Below are positions 26,747 through 33,726 of a stretch of 64,000 nt of DNA, piece by piece (positions within the stretch are counted from its first letter, which is position 1; every line of letters starts with the position of its first letter). Source of the DNA: Tabrizicola sp. Its GTDB lineage: Bacteria > Pseudomonadota > Alphaproteobacteria > Rhodobacterales > Rhodobacteraceae. The DNA lies in the NCBI RefSeq assembly GCF_022842145.1, contig NZ_JALHQD010000012.1, positions 1 to 64,000 of the forward strand. Direction: 5' to 3'. The position numbers and the translations under genes were made by a program. The notes below the pieces were generated by a model that saw nothing but the letters and a program-made list of their open reading frames with translations, made no database searches and had not been told where the DNA came from.

Positions 26747-27249
26747 CTTTGACGCCCCAGCTTCTGAGCGCGGGCGATCAGCATCTTCCGCTTCAGGGGC
26801 GACAGGTGGTCAAAGTACATCCTGCCCGCAAGGTGGTCGATCTGGTGCTGCACCGACGTGGCCCACAGCCCGACGAAATCCCGCTCCTCGACCGCTCCCT
26901 CGGCATTGAGGAATCGCACGGTCACCGCCCGCGGCCGCTGAATGACCGCAGACACCCCCAGCAGGTTGGGTGAGGCTTCCTCATGTTCTCGAAGCTGGAC
27001 GCTGGCATGCAGCACCTCGGGGTTGGCCATCCGCACGGCCTGCCCCCGACTTTCAGAGCAATCCACGACCGCCAGGCGCAAGGCCACGCCGATCTGGACA
27101 GCCGCCAGACCGTAGCCCGGCATCGCGTCCATCGTGTCGATCATGTCGGACCATAGCGCGCGCACCTCATTGGTGATCGCAGCCACATCCGCCGCCGGCG
27201 TCCGCAACACTGCCGCAGGCCAAGGCAAGCAACGCCGGACTCTGGTCAC
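26743..27249 (-). CDS. Peptide-deformylase-like protein with degenerate active site
   Basis: A paralogue of peptide deformylase (168 residues) lacking key catalytic groups. Motif 1 is GYGLAAVQ (usual GxGLAAPQ), motif 2, normally EGCLS with the metal-binding Cys, reads EEASPN here, and motif 3, normally QHExDH, is QHQIDH with Gln136 in place of the catalytic Glu. It probably cannot deformylate and may be a regulator or decoy. It starts with GTG at 27249, overlapping the intact def stop by 4 bp, and overlaps fmt by 4 bp. The preserved frame and coupling argue against a pseudogene. Confidence 0.85.
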   Translation of the reverse strand: MTRVRRCLPWPAAVLRTPAADVAAITNEVRALWSDMIDTMDAMPGYGLAAVQIGVALRLAVVDCSESRGQAVRMANPEVLHASVQLREHEEASPNLLGVSAVIQRPRAVTVRFLNAEGAVEERDFVGLWATSVQHQIDHLAGRMYFDHLSPLKRKMLIARAQKLGRQR

Positions 27250-27758
27250 GCCCGCGCCCGTTCCCGCTTCAGCTTTTCCATCTTCCGCGTGATCATCTGG
27301 CGCTTCAGCGGTCCCAGGTAATCGATGAAAAGCTTGCCATCCAGATGGTCGATTTCGTGCTGCACGCAGGTCGCCCACAGACCCGCAAACTGCCGTTCCT
27401 GCGGCTGTCCATCCAGGCCCAGCCAGCGGACCTGCACCTCGGCCGGGCGCTTCACGTCGGCATACTGCTCGGGGATCGACAGGCAGCCTTCCTCGTAGAC
27501 CGACAGGTCCTCCGAGGACCACAGGATCTCGGGGTTGACCAGCGCGATCGGCTCCGGGTCGCCCTCCTTGATGCAATCCATCACGATGACCCGTTTCGTG
27601 ACCCCGATCTGCGGCGCGGCCAGCCCGATGCCGGGGGCATCGTACATCGTCTCCAGCATGTCGGCGGCCAGTTGCCGGACCTCTGGCGTGATTTCAGCCA
27701 CAGGGTCGCAGACCTTCTTGAGGCGCGGGTCAGGATGGATCAGGATAGGGCGGATCAT
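27246..27758 (-). CDS. def: Peptide deformylase
   Basis: Iron-type metalloenzyme removing the N-formyl group from nascent proteins. All three motifs are intact: GIGLAAPQ (residues 43-50), EGCLS (90-94, metal ligand Cys92) and QHEIDH (His134, Glu135, His138). 170 residues is typical. It is the first gene of the def / def-like / fmt unit, so formylation and deformylation are co-expressed. It is divergent from the PatB-type lyase gene across 166 bp. Confidence 0.97.
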   Translation of the reverse strand: MIRPILIHPDPRLKKVCDPVAEITPEVRQLAADMLETMYDAPGIGLAAPQIGVTKRVIVMDCIKEGDPEPIALVNPEILWSSEDLSVYEEGCLSIPEQYADVKRPAEVQVRWLGLDGQPQERQFAGLWATCVQHEIDHLDGKLFIDYLGPLKRQMITRKMEKLKRERARA

Positions 27759-27891
27759 GAAAGCGATCTACGAAAGCGGGCCCAAGATGGCAAGAGGAAC
27801 GCGGTTCAGGCCCCCGCAGAAACGCAGCGGGCGTTTTGTTCTGTATTTACCGTCCTTATTGGACGTTAGTTCCAAGATATTGGGTGAATTT

Positions 27892-27904
27892 GGGATGACA
27901 TCCC
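27892..27904. promoter_or_regulatory. 13-bp palindrome upstream of the aminotransferase gene
   Basis: GGGATG and CATCCC flank a single A, centred 27 bp before the ATG at 27925. A further CATCCC lies at the start of the gene. A dimeric repressor site is possible; no regulator gene is adjacent. Confidence 0.35.
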
Positions 27905-27924
27905 GTCGATGATGGAATAATCGG

Positions 27925-29127
27925 ATGAACATCCCAACCAACAGGCCGACAGACATGACCTTTGACACTCCCATCTCCCGCACCGGGTCCCATTGCGTCA
28001 AGTGGGACATGCTGGAACCGCTTTACGGCATGAAGCCCGACGAGGGCCTCGCCATGTGGGTCGCGGACATGGAGTTCAAGCCGCCGCAGGTGGTGCAGGA
28101 CGCGTTGCAGAAGATGCTAGACCACGGGGTCTACGGCTATTTCGGAGATGACCGGGCGTATCTGGACGCGATCCGCTGGTGGATGGCGACCCGCCACGGC
28201 TGGGAGGTTCAGGCAGACTGGATCTTCACCACCCACGGCCTGGTCAACGGCACGGCGCTCTGCATCCACAGCTACACCCAGCCCGGCGATGCGGTCATCC
28301 TGATGACCCCGGTCTACCACGCCTTCGCGCGCGTGATCAAAGCGGCGGGGCGCGACGTCATCGAATGTCCGTTGACCCTGCAGGACGGCCTGGCGCAGGT
28401 CGATACGGCGGCTTGGGAAAAGCATCTGACCGGCCGCGAGAAGATGCTGATCCTGTGTTCTCCGCACAACCCCGGCGGCCGGGTCTGGACGGTGGACGAG
28501 CTTCGCCAGATCGCCGATTTCTGCGTCAAGCACGACCTGATCCTGGTGTCGGACGAAATCCACCATGACCTCGTCTTCCCCGGCCAGAAGCACACCGTGA
28601 TGGCGCTTGCCGCCCCGCAGATCGCCGACCGGCTGGTGATGATGACCGCCACGACGAAGACCTTCAACATCGCCGGCGCGCATATCGGCAACGTCATCAT
28701 TGCCGACCCCGCTTTGCGCAAGGCCTTCGGGGGCACGATCAATTCGATGGGAATAGCGCCCAACTCCTTCGGGATGCACATGGCGACCGCCGCCTATTCG
28801 CCCGACGGTGCGGCCTGGGTCGATGCGCTGATGCGCTACCTGGACGGCAACCGGAAGCTTTTCGATGCGGGTATCGCGAAGATCCCCGGCCTGAAGTCCA
28901 CACCGCTGGAGGCCACCTACCTGGCCTGGGTCGACTTCTCCGGCACGGGCATGGCCCCGCAGGAGTTCATCGAACGGGTCGAGAAGCAGGCCAAGATCGC
29001 CACCAACCACGGATCAGCCTTCGGCACCGGGGGCGAGACGTTCCTGCGCTTCAACCTTGCCTGCCCGCGCGTTCAGGTGGTCGAGGCAGTCGCCCGGCTG
29101 GAAAGGGCCTTCGCCGACCTGCAATGA
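27925..29127 (+). CDS. PatB/MalY-type PLP-dependent aminotransferase or C-S lyase
   Basis: Fold-type I PLP enzyme of the MalY/PatB subgroup, whose members act as cystathionine beta-lyases or minor aminotransferases. The start (SHCVKWDM..GLAMWVADMEF), the SPHNPGGRVW turn, SDEIHHDLVFPG (Asp and Tyr-side contacts) and the PLP lysine in TATTKTFNIAG are all present. About 400 residues. An ATG ten codons later (27955) is an equally plausible start. It overlaps the L,D-transpeptidase gene by 4 bp. Confidence 0.9.
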   Translation: MNIPTNRPTDMTFDTPISRTGSHCVKWDMLEPLYGMKPDEGLAMWVADMEFKPPQVVQDALQKMLDHGVYGYFGDDRAYLDAIRWWMATRHGWEVQADWIFTTHGLVNGTALCIHSYTQPGDAVILMTPVYHAFARVIKAAGRDVIECPLTLQDGLAQVDTAAWEKHLTGREKMLILCSPHNPGGRVWTVDELRQIADFCVKHDLILVSDEIHHDLVFPGQKHTVMALAAPQIADRLVMMTATTKTFNIAGAHIGNVIIADPALRKAFGGTINSMGIAPNSFGMHMATAAYSPDGAAWVDALMRYLDGNRKLFDAGIAKIPGLKSTPLEATYLAWVDFSGTGMAPQEFIERVEKQAKIATNHGSAFGTGGETFLRFNLACPRVQVVEAVARLERAFADLQ

Positions 29128-29657
29128 TCCGGTTCCTTCGGCTCTTTCTGTATCTTTGCATCCTGGTTGGGCTGGGCTTCATCGCGGCGTCGCTTTACAG
29201 CCCGATGCGGCCGCTGCCGCCCCCGCCTCCACTGACCGGTCAGGTCGACCTTGTCGTGATCGAAAGGGCCGCCCGGCGGATGCAGCTGTTCCAGGATGGC
29301 GAACCCGTCCGCACCTATCAGATCGCTCTCGGCTTCACGCCCGAGGGCGACAAGACCCGACAGGGCGACGGCAAGACCCCCGAAGGCGAATTCACCATTG
29401 ACCGCCGAAACTCTGAAAGCGCCTTTCATCTTTCGGTGGGCCTGGATTATCCCAGGACCGAAGACATCCGCCAGGCGGCGGCAGGCGGCTATTCGCCCGG
29501 AGGAGACATCTTCATCCACGGCCAGCCGAATGCGCTTCCCGAAGGGCTGAAGATAGAGGGCGACTGGACTGCCGGCTGCATCGCCGTCACCAATGCCGAG
29601 ATGCGGGAAATCTGGGCCGTCACCCCGATCGGCACCAAGGTCGAGATCCAGCCCTAA
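29124..29657 (+). CDS. L,D-transpeptidase (YkuD domain) family protein
   Basis: A 177-residue envelope enzyme: an N-terminal membrane anchor (about residues 5-25), a proline-rich linker (PLPPPPPL) and a YkuD domain. The catalytic signature appears as IFIHGQPN followed by DWTAGCIAVTNAEM, with the nucleophile Cys in TAGCI. Such enzymes make 3-3 cross-links in peptidoglycan or attach lipoproteins. The ATGA overlap with the preceding lyase gene implies coupled translation, although their functions do not obviously connect. Confidence 0.92.
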   Translation: MIRFLRLFLYLCILVGLGFIAASLYSPMRPLPPPPPLTGQVDLVVIERAARRMQLFQDGEPVRTYQIALGFTPEGDKTRQGDGKTPEGEFTIDRRNSESAFHLSVGLDYPRTEDIRQAAAGGYSPGGDIFIHGQPNALPEGLKIEGDWTAGCIAVTNAEMREIWAVTPIGTKVEIQP

Positions 29658-29663
29658 GGCCTT

Positions 29664-30017
29664 TCAGGCTTTTGGCAGATACCCGACCGGCGCATTCTCG
29701 TCGCGCCAGAAGTCCAGCGGCGCCCGGTCCGACACCGCGGTTGCCCGCTTGAAGTCGCAGACCAGTTCACCATTCTCGATGCTGGAGGCCATGATCAGGC
29801 ACTGGAACACGTGGCGCGAGCCGTCATAGACATCGACCAACCCGCGCAGTTTTCCGGGCGAGAAATCGGCATCCAGCGCAAAGCCGTCGTGCCAGAAGCG
29901 CAGCACCGGAAAGACGGCATTGCCCACTTCGACTCGAAGCCGCGACTTGCGCTTCATTTCTTTCTTGCGAGCAGCTTCAAGCCCCTCGCGCACATATGGC
30001 GGCAGAAATTCAAGCAT
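29664..30017 (-). CDS. Conserved hypothetical protein, 117 residues
   Basis: A soluble small protein with a basic N-terminal region (ARKKEMKRKSRLRVEVG) and a predicted all-beta body (AVFPVLRFWHDGFALDAD, LRGLVDVYDGSRHVFQCLI, GELVCDFKRAT). The alternation loosely recalls a PilZ-type barrel but the PilZ RxxxR and DxSxxG motifs are not clearly present, so I do not assign it. GAGAGGTGAGG precedes the ATG at 30017. It is convergent with the L,D-transpeptidase gene, 6 bp apart. Confidence 0.65.
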   Translation of the reverse strand: MLEFLPPYVREGLEAARKKEMKRKSRLRVEVGNAVFPVLRFWHDGFALDADFSPGKLRGLVDVYDGSRHVFQCLIMASSIENGELVCDFKRATAVSDRAPLDFWRDENAPVGYLPKA

Positions 30018-30107
30018 GGCAGCCTCACCTCTCCCCGCTTCTAATTCTGAAGCGGGCGCGAACAAAATCAAGTTGGCACAAGGGTATTACCCCAATGTAA
30101 ATGCCGC

Positions 30108-30220
30108 ATGTCGGCAAAGACACAGGTTTGCACAACCTGAGGTTGCCCCGCCGAGGCGCGACCCATGCTGCGCAGCGAAAGCGCAGAAAGTTCCGCGGCC
30201 GCTTGCGAATCAGCGGGCCG
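30108..30220 (+). other. Structured leader before cobD
   Basis: The 221 bp between the divergent starts at 30017 and 30239 contains several potential stems on the plus strand: AGGTT/AACCT nested inside GGCAA/TTGCC, CTGCGC/GCGCAG at 30168-30186, and GCGGCC/GGGCCGC further on. It precedes a cobalamin gene, but I could not find the B12-box consensus, so I do not call a riboswitch. Confidence 0.3.
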
Positions 30221-30238
30221 CCGCCGATAGCCAGCGTC

Positions 30239-31138
30239 ATGATCCTGATTGCAGCCCTTCTCCTTGACGCGGCCTTCGGCGAGCCCCGCTGGCTATGGGA
30301 CCGCCTGCCACATCCGGCAGTCCTGATGGGTCGGCTGGTGGCCTGGTGCGATCAGCGTTTCAACCGCGATGGTGATCTGAAACTGAAGGGTACGCTGGTC
30401 GCCGCTGGCCTGCTGCTGACGGGCCTGATCCTGGGCTGGCTGATCCACCTCATCCCCGACCACGGCGCCATAGAGGTCCTCGCGGTCGCCATCCTCGTGG
30501 CGCAGAAGTCGCTGGTGGAACACGTCCGCGCCGTGGCCACCGCCCTGCGCCGCTCCATTCCCGAGGGCCGCAAAGCCGTCGCCATGATCGTCGGTCGTGA
30601 CACGGCCGAGATGACCGGGCCGGACATCAGCCGCGCGGCGATCGAAAGCGCGGCCGAGAACCTGTCTGACGGGGTTGTGGCACCGGTCTTCTGGTATCTG
30701 GTCCTGGGTGTGCCCGGCATCCTGGCCTACAAGCTGGTCAACACTGCCGACAGCATGATCGGCCACCTGACGCCCCGCTACAAAGACTTCGGCTGGGCTT
30801 CTGCGCGTCTGGATGACGTGCTGAACCTGATCCCCGCCCGCCTGACGGCGCTCTTCATCGCGCTGAGCCATGGGTGGGTCGATCCCGCGCCGATCCTGCG
30901 CGACGCGCCCAAGCACCGCAGCCCGAACGCAGGCTGGCCCGAAAGCGCGATGGCCCCAGTCCTGAACGTCGCCCTCTCCGGCCCCCGCAGCTACAACGGG
31001 CTTCGCAAGGACTATCCCTGGGTCTGGCCCGAGGGGCGTCGCGATCCGGGTCCCGATGACATCGATGCCGCTGCTGACGCGCTGTGGCGGGTCTGGGCGG
31101 TGCTCCTTGCGGTTGCCGTTCTGGCGGCGCTCACCTAA
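30239..31138 (+). CDS. cobD: Adenosylcobinamide-phosphate synthase
   Basis: Membrane enzyme (CobD, CbiB in other naming) attaching aminopropanol phosphate to adenosylcobyric acid in B12 synthesis. LLLDAAFGEPRWLWDRLPHP at the N-terminus, IVGRDTAEMTGPDISRAAIE, AENLSDGVVAPVFWY and NTADSMIGHLTPRYKDFGW are the family signatures. 299 residues from the ATG at 30239; the longer frame (30101) is not family-like. Two bases after its stop comes a 21-bp palindrome that carries the next gene's ribosome-binding site. B12 is needed by mutases of the ethylmalonyl-CoA route. Confidence 0.94.
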   Translation: MILIAALLLDAAFGEPRWLWDRLPHPAVLMGRLVAWCDQRFNRDGDLKLKGTLVAAGLLLTGLILGWLIHLIPDHGAIEVLAVAILVAQKSLVEHVRAVATALRRSIPEGRKAVAMIVGRDTAEMTGPDISRAAIESAAENLSDGVVAPVFWYLVLGVPGILAYKLVNTADSMIGHLTPRYKDFGWASARLDDVLNLIPARLTALFIALSHGWVDPAPILRDAPKHRSPNAGWPESAMAPVLNVALSGPRSYNGLRKDYPWVWPEGRRDPGPDDIDAAADALWRVWAVLLAVAVLAALT

Positions 31139-31139
31139 C

Positions 31140-31160
31140 TTCTCCGAAACTTTCGGAGAA
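31140..31160. promoter_or_regulatory. 21-bp palindrome enclosing a ribosome-binding site
   Basis: TTCTCCGAAA and its exact reverse complement TTTCGGAGAA flank a single C. The downstream arm contains GGAG, the only Shine-Dalgarno candidate for the ATG at 31164. As RNA, the stem would hide the site; a ribosome ending at the cobD stop (31138) would sit on its first bases. Confidence 0.6.
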
Positions 31161-31163
31161 TTC

Positions 31164-32321
31164 ATGCGCGCCGCCCTTTTTGCCTTGCTGATCGCCACAC
31201 CCGTCGCTGCGGCACCGTGCGGTGGCGACTTCGCCGGTTTTCTTCAGGCAATGGAAGCCGAGGCCGTCGCCTCCGGCGTTCCAGCCGACAAGGCTGCCGA
31301 GTTCTTCGCGAACGCTCGTCAGGACCCGAAGGTTCTGAAGGCCGACCGCAGCCAGGGCGTCTTCCGCAAGACCTTCCTCGACTTCTCGCAGTCGCTGATC
31401 TCGAAAGGTCGCCTGTCCACCGCCCGGGCAAAGTCCGAAAGCCTGGATGACATCTTCACCCGGGCCGAAACCGAATACGGCGTCTCGCGCGGGATCCTGC
31501 TGGCCTTCTGGGCCTTCGAGACCGACTTCGGCCAGGTGCAGGGCGATTTCAACACCCGCAACGCGCTGCTGACCCTCGCCCATGACTGCCGCCGGCCCGA
31601 GTTGTTCCAGCCTCAGGTCTTGGCGGCCGCTCAGCTTCATGCGCTGGATGAATTCGACCTCGACACCACCGGGGCTTGGGCGGGCGAGATCGGCATGGTC
31701 CAGATGCTGCCGAAGGACATCCTGGAACGCGGCGTGGACGGCGATGGCGACGGGCTGATCCTCTTGAAGACATCCGAAGCGGACGCCATCCTGTCGGGCG
31801 CGCGGATGCTGCAGCACCACAGCTGGCGGCCGGGTGAGCCCTGGCTGGCAGAAGTCACCCTGCCCCAGGATTTCGATTGGTCGTTGACCGGCCTTGATAC
31901 GGAAAAGCCAACCTCGGACTGGTCCGCTCTTGGGGTCACTCCGCGCAACGGCGCCCTGGCACATGGGCTTCCGGCCTCGATCCTGCTGCCACAGGGCCGC
32001 AACGGACCGGCCTTCCTGGCCTATCCGAACTTCCGCGTGCTCTTCGAATGGAACAAGAGCTTCATCTACGTCACCACCGCCGCCTATTTCGGCACGCGCA
32101 TCGAAGGGGCCGAGCCTTATGCGGCGGGCAACCCCGATCCGGCTCTCGCACCCGAAGAGATGACCGCCCTGCAGGAAAAGCTTGCCACGCTTGGCCATGA
32201 CGTCGGCAAGGTCGACGGCATCCTTGGCGCGGGCACCCGGACGGCGGTGCAGAAGGAACAGCTTCGCCTCGGCCTTCCCGCTGACGGCTGGCCCACGCGC
32301 GATCTGCTGGACGCGCTTTGA
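31164..32321 (+). CDS. Lytic murein transglycosylase, MltB type with C-terminal PG-binding domain
   Basis: Periplasmic enzyme cleaving the glycan strand with formation of anhydro-MurNAc. Signal peptide MRAALFALLIATPVAAA (about 17 residues); catalytic Glu in ILLAFWAFETDFG, followed by GEIGMVQMLPKDIL typical of MltB/SLT_2; the last 65 residues form a PG_binding_1 domain (VDGILGAGTRTAVQKEQ). 385 residues. Its start is 26 bp after cobD. The TGA overlaps the next ATG by one base (TGATG). Confidence 0.93.
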   Translation: MRAALFALLIATPVAAAPCGGDFAGFLQAMEAEAVASGVPADKAAEFFANARQDPKVLKADRSQGVFRKTFLDFSQSLISKGRLSTARAKSESLDDIFTRAETEYGVSRGILLAFWAFETDFGQVQGDFNTRNALLTLAHDCRRPELFQPQVLAAAQLHALDEFDLDTTGAWAGEIGMVQMLPKDILERGVDGDGDGLILLKTSEADAILSGARMLQHHSWRPGEPWLAEVTLPQDFDWSLTGLDTEKPTSDWSALGVTPRNGALAHGLPASILLPQGRNGPAFLAYPNFRVLFEWNKSFIYVTTAAYFGTRIEGAEPYAAGNPDPALAPEEMTALQEKLATLGHDVGKVDGILGAGTRTAVQKEQLRLGLPADGWPTRDLLDAL

Positions 32322-33259
32322 TGGCGAGCTGGGGCGTCGTCTCGACCGTGAAGGCGACAGAGGAGAAGGTGCTGGCCTTCGTGGCGCATCACCTGGCGCT
32401 GGGGGCCGATCAGGTCTGGCTCTACTTCGACGACCCCACCCAACCGATCCCTGCCCCGCTGGTAGACCACCCCCGAGTCAGCGTGACCCCTTGCGACGAG
32501 CCGCACTGGACCCGCGTCGGCAAGCCACGCCCGCCGCAACACCAGAACCGCCAGACCCACAACGCCCGTTACACCTACCGCGACAAGGTGACCTCGGACT
32601 GGATCGTCCACATCGACGTGGACGAGTTCATCCTGACCCCGCGGCCGGTGGCCACGATCCTGGATGAGACACCGGCCGAAACCATCGCCATGAAGCTTGA
32701 ACCCTTCGAGGCGATGCACGACCCCCTTCTGCCCGACGACATCTACACCGCGCGCGAATTCCGCGGGGCGCTTCGGCATGAACACTGGCCCCGCCGCCGG
32801 GCGGCGTTGGGACCTTACCGCAAGGTGATCCGCGACGGGATGCTGTCCCATACCGTCGGCAAGGTGATCTACCGCACCCGTGTTCCGGGCCTTTTGCCCC
32901 GCCTCCATGCTGTGATGGTGAACAAGGAGTTCGTGCAGACCCCCGACTGGCAGCCCGAAATGAAACTTCTGCACTTCCACGCCCAGGACCGCGCCGACTG
33001 GCTGGCGCGGCTAACGTTCCGCATGACCAAGGGCGCCTACCAGTTTCGCCCCGAATTGCAGGCCTTCCTGGCCGAATCCCCGCCCGAGGAAATCGACCGC
33101 TTCTACCGCCGCACCCAGGTCCTGCCCACCGATCTGCGGGACGAGCTGGCGGCTGTGGGGCGGGTTGTCCTTGCAGACCTCGGCCTGCGTCAGAAGGTCC
33201 AGGCCCTGCGCGACGGGCATCCGGGCGCGGGAGGGATGCAGGCGGGCCGCCCCACCTAG
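32321..33259 (+). CDS. Family 2-like glycosyltransferase
   Basis: A 312-residue soluble protein of the Glyco_tranf_2_4 type. The N-terminal WGVVSTVKATEEKVLAFVAHH and the DxD-like VHIDVDEFIL are consistent with a GT-A sugar transferase, and RTRVPGLLPRLHAVMV with its acceptor half. Such genes often act in surface polysaccharide synthesis in Rhodobacteraceae; the sugar is unknown. Translation appears coupled to the transglycosylase (TGATG). Its stop shares a CTAG with the convergent haemoglobin gene. Confidence 0.8.
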   Translation: MASWGVVSTVKATEEKVLAFVAHHLALGADQVWLYFDDPTQPIPAPLVDHPRVSVTPCDEPHWTRVGKPRPPQHQNRQTHNARYTYRDKVTSDWIVHIDVDEFILTPRPVATILDETPAETIAMKLEPFEAMHDPLLPDDIYTAREFRGALRHEHWPRRRAALGPYRKVIRDGMLSHTVGKVIYRTRVPGLLPRLHAVMVNKEFVQTPDWQPEMKLLHFHAQDRADWLARLTFRMTKGAYQFRPELQAFLAESPPEEIDRFYRRTQVLPTDLRDELAAVGRVVLADLGLRQKVQALRDGHPGAGGMQAGRPT

Positions 33260-33639
33260 GTCACGTTCACCAGCATCAGCGCAGCCCTGCGGAAGGTCGC
33301 CATGATCTCCCCCCGCTCCTTCTCTCCCACGGCAGTCTCGATCATCGCGCGGTCCATGACTGCCAGCCAATCCTCTGCGTCCTGGCGGCGGATCTCCACA
33401 TGCGCGTGGATCTCGCGCAGGTTCATATGGCCGTGCAGCTCGTGATAGTAGCGCCGCCCGCCGAAGAAGCCGCAGAGAAAGTTGAACTGCTCGGGCCGCA
33501 CATGGGACAGCCCGTGGCCCTTGAGATGCATCTCCATGATCGTGCGGCCCTGCGGCACGGTCTCGATCAGGTCGTAGAAGTGGTTCACCAACAGATGAAC
33601 CTGCTCTTCGCCCCCGATCCGGTCGATCATCGGCTCCAT
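33256..33639 (-). CDS. Group II truncated haemoglobin
   Basis: A 127-residue 2-on-2 globin. IGGEEQVHLLVNHFYDLIE, FLCGFFGGRRYYHELHGHMNLREIHAHVEI (with the proximal His in the IHAHVEI region) and DAEDWLAVMDRAM match trHbII; the usual GGP is GGR here. Functions proposed for the family include oxygen or NO handling. GAGAGGAGG precedes the ATG. It follows tdm on the same strand but the three-hairpin array lies between, so read-through may be limited. Confidence 0.88.
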   Translation of the reverse strand: MEPMIDRIGGEEQVHLLVNHFYDLIETVPQGRTIMEMHLKGHGLSHVRPEQFNFLCGFFGGRRYYHELHGHMNLREIHAHVEIRRQDAEDWLAVMDRAMIETAVGEKERGEIMATFRRAALMLVNVT

Positions 33640-33656
33640 CGCATCCTCCTCTCCCC

Positions 33657-33722
33657 GATTTCTTCAAAGAAATCGAACCGGAGCCTTTGAAGGCTCCGAA
33701 CCGGACTTTTCAAAAAGTCCGG
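33657..33722. repeat. Array of three tandem perfect palindromes
   Basis: Three consecutive inverted repeats: 33657-33674 (arms GATTTCTT), 33679-33698 (arms CGGAGCCTT) and 33701-33722 (arms CCGGACTTTT), each with a 2-bp centre of CA or TG and separated by 4 and 2 bp. The array fills most of the 87-bp gap between tdm and the haemoglobin gene. Compare 12707-12746. Confidence 0.8.
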
Positions 33723-33726
33723 ACCC

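Noticed and set aside
30072-30238. Cobalamin riboswitch before cobD
   Set aside because: Stems are present but the conserved B12-box bases could not be found, so only a structured leader is reported.
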